The position numbers and the translations under genes were made by a program. From NCBI GenBank assembly GCA_012520715.1, contig JAAYNT010000127.1, positions 1 to 12,422 of the forward strand: a stretch of DNA of 12,422 bases, written 5' to 3'. Shown piece by piece: positions 11,698 through 12,422 of the stretch. The DNA is from Acholeplasmataceae bacterium (lineage in GTDB: Bacteria > Bacillota_I > Bacilli_A > Acholeplasmatales > Acholeplasmataceae). Within the stretch, counting starts at the first letter, position 1; every line of letters begins with the position of its first letter. Below the pieces are notes generated by a model, which was not told the DNA's origin, did no database searches, and saw nothing but the letters and a program-made list of their open reading frames with translations.

Positions 11698-12422
11698 TTA
11701 TTTCGTGCGACGACGAACAATCATATCATTAGATTGTTTCTTCGAATCTCTTGTTTTAACACCACGAGTTTTCTTACCCCAAGGAGTCATTGGTGCAGGA
11801 CGGCCAATTGGCGCTCTACCTTCACCACCACCGTGTGGGTGATCAACTGGGTTCATCGCTGAACCTCTTACATGTGGTTTAAATCCCATATGTCTAACAC
11901 GACCGGCTTTACCGATTGTCACAAGTTCGTGTGATTCATTACCAACACTACCAACTGTGGCACGGCAAGTGTTTAAAAACTTTCTTACTTCACCAGATTG
12001 TAATCTGATTAATACATATTTTTCTTCACGACCTAGAATTTGAGCACTTGTTCCAGCGCTTCTTGCGATTTGTCCACCGCGTCCAGGGCGAAGTTCAATG
12101 TTGTGTACAATAGTACCAACTGGAATATTAGCTAGTGGCAATGCATTACCTACTTTAATATCTGCAGTTGTACCCGATTCTACCATCATTCCTACTTTTA
12201 ATCCTTGTGGTGCTAAGATATATCTTTTCTCACCATCAACATAATGTAGTAGGGCGATGTTTGCAGTACGATTTGGATCGTACTCAATTGTTGCTACTCG
12301 TGCTGGAATATCATCCTTGTTTCTTTTAAAATCAATGATTCTATATTTTCTCTTCGCACCGCCACCTCGGAATCTTACTGTTGTAGTTCCTTGATTATTA
12401 CGGCCGCCTGTGCGAGTGATTG
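11698..12422 (-). CDS. rplB: Large ribosomal subunit protein uL2, N-terminus missing at window edge
   Basis: L2 is a core 50S protein needed for subunit association and peptidyl transferase assembly. The frame is open to the right window edge, giving about 241 codons out of roughly 276, so about the first 35 residues lie outside. The visible part starts ITRTGGRNNQG and contains RGGGAKRKYRIIDFKRNKD, YDPNRTANIALLHYVDGEKR and YILAPQGLKVG in the first domain. The second domain has GRGGQIARSAGTSAQ, RATVGSVGN, MNPVDHPHGGGEGRAPIGR and the basic C-terminus VRRRTK. The His of HPHGGG, equivalent to the functionally important His229 of E. coli, is present. An internal ATG at 12187-12189 is not the start, since conserved L2 sequence continues upstream. 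It ends in TAA TAG running into the rpsS ribosome site. Confidence 0.97.
   Translation of the reverse strand, partial: ITRTGGRNNQGTTTVRFRGGGAKRKYRIIDFKRNKDDIPARVATIEYDPNRTANIALLHYVDGEKRYILAPQGLKVGMMVESGTTADIKVGNALPLANIPVGTIVHNIELRPGRGGQIARSAGTSAQILGREEKYVLIRLQSGEVRKFLNTCRATVGSVGNESHELVTIGKAGRVRHMGFKPHVRGSAMNPVDHPHGGGEGRAPIGRPAPMTPWGKKTRGVKTRDSKKQSNDMIVRRRTK

Noticed and set aside
11698..12189. Treating the ATG at 12187-12189 as the start of rplB
   Set aside because: Conserved L2 sequence (RGGGAKRKYRIIDF, YDPNRTANIALLHY) continues upstream in frame to the window edge, so the gene is cut by the window, not short.
1..12422. Search for CRISPR arrays, insertion sequences, tRNA/rRNA genes, attachment sites or phage genes
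   Set aside because: None visible: the window is filled by collinear housekeeping genes with gaps of at most 18 nt, and I see no direct repeat arrays or mobile-element genes.

Overview
The window is one unbroken block of the bacterial ribosomal-protein super-operon (S10, spc and alpha regions joined), transcribed entirely from the minus strand, so reading order runs from high to low coordinates. In transcription order it holds rplB (5' end cut by the window edge), rpsS, rplV, rpsC, rplP, rpmC, rpsQ, rplN, rplX, rplE, rpsN, rpsH, rplF, rplR, rpsE, rpmD, rplO, secY, adk, map, infA, rpmJ, rpsM, rpsK, rpoA and rplQ: 26 protein genes. This is the canonical gram-positive order. Two small genes, rpmJ (37 codons) and rpmD (59 codons), are intact and sit between larger neighbours.

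Organism: the DNA is AT-rich. Adk has the four-cysteine zinc lid usual in gram-positives. L16 resembles mollicute L16 as I remember it. All roughly 20 Trp codons are TGG, and TGA ends rplP, rpsE and map, so TGA is a stop. Together these point to a low-GC Bacilli/Mollicutes lineage that uses the standard code (Acholeplasmatales, Izemoplasmatales, Haloplasma or Erysipelotrichia-like). They argue against Mycoplasmatales/Entomoplasmatales, which read TGA as Trp. The genus cannot be fixed from this window.

Layout: 11698-12422 is the S10-region entry (L2), followed downstream by S19, L22, S3, L16, L29 and S17 (9419-11682). 5364-9400 is the spc ribosomal block from L14 to L15. 2419-5362 holds the embedded non-ribosomal housekeeping genes: SecY translocase, adenylate kinase, methionine aminopeptidase and IF1. 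144-2405 is the alpha region (L36, S13, S11, RNA polymerase alpha, L17). Intergenic gaps are 1-18 nt, with three overlaps, so there is no room for a promoter or terminator between genes. The only clear terminator is a strong intrinsic hairpin just after rplQ (about 96-134). No stretch over 300 bases lacks a gene. Positions 1-95 lie downstream of the terminator and hold only a Shine-Dalgarno-like motif and an unidentifiable reading-frame start.

Together the genes supply the ribosome (both subunits), initiation (IF1), transcription (alpha), nucleotide balance (Adk), N-terminal Met removal (Map) and protein export (SecY), so growth-related capacity is expressed as one unit. Translation looks tightly coupled: in most junctions the stop codon is fused to or nested in the next gene's Shine-Dalgarno sequence. 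I found no undescribed system here. The points most worth checking are the zinc-free long S14 in the standard spc slot, the loss of the second glycine of the KH GxxG loop in S3, and the stop/Shine-Dalgarno nesting.
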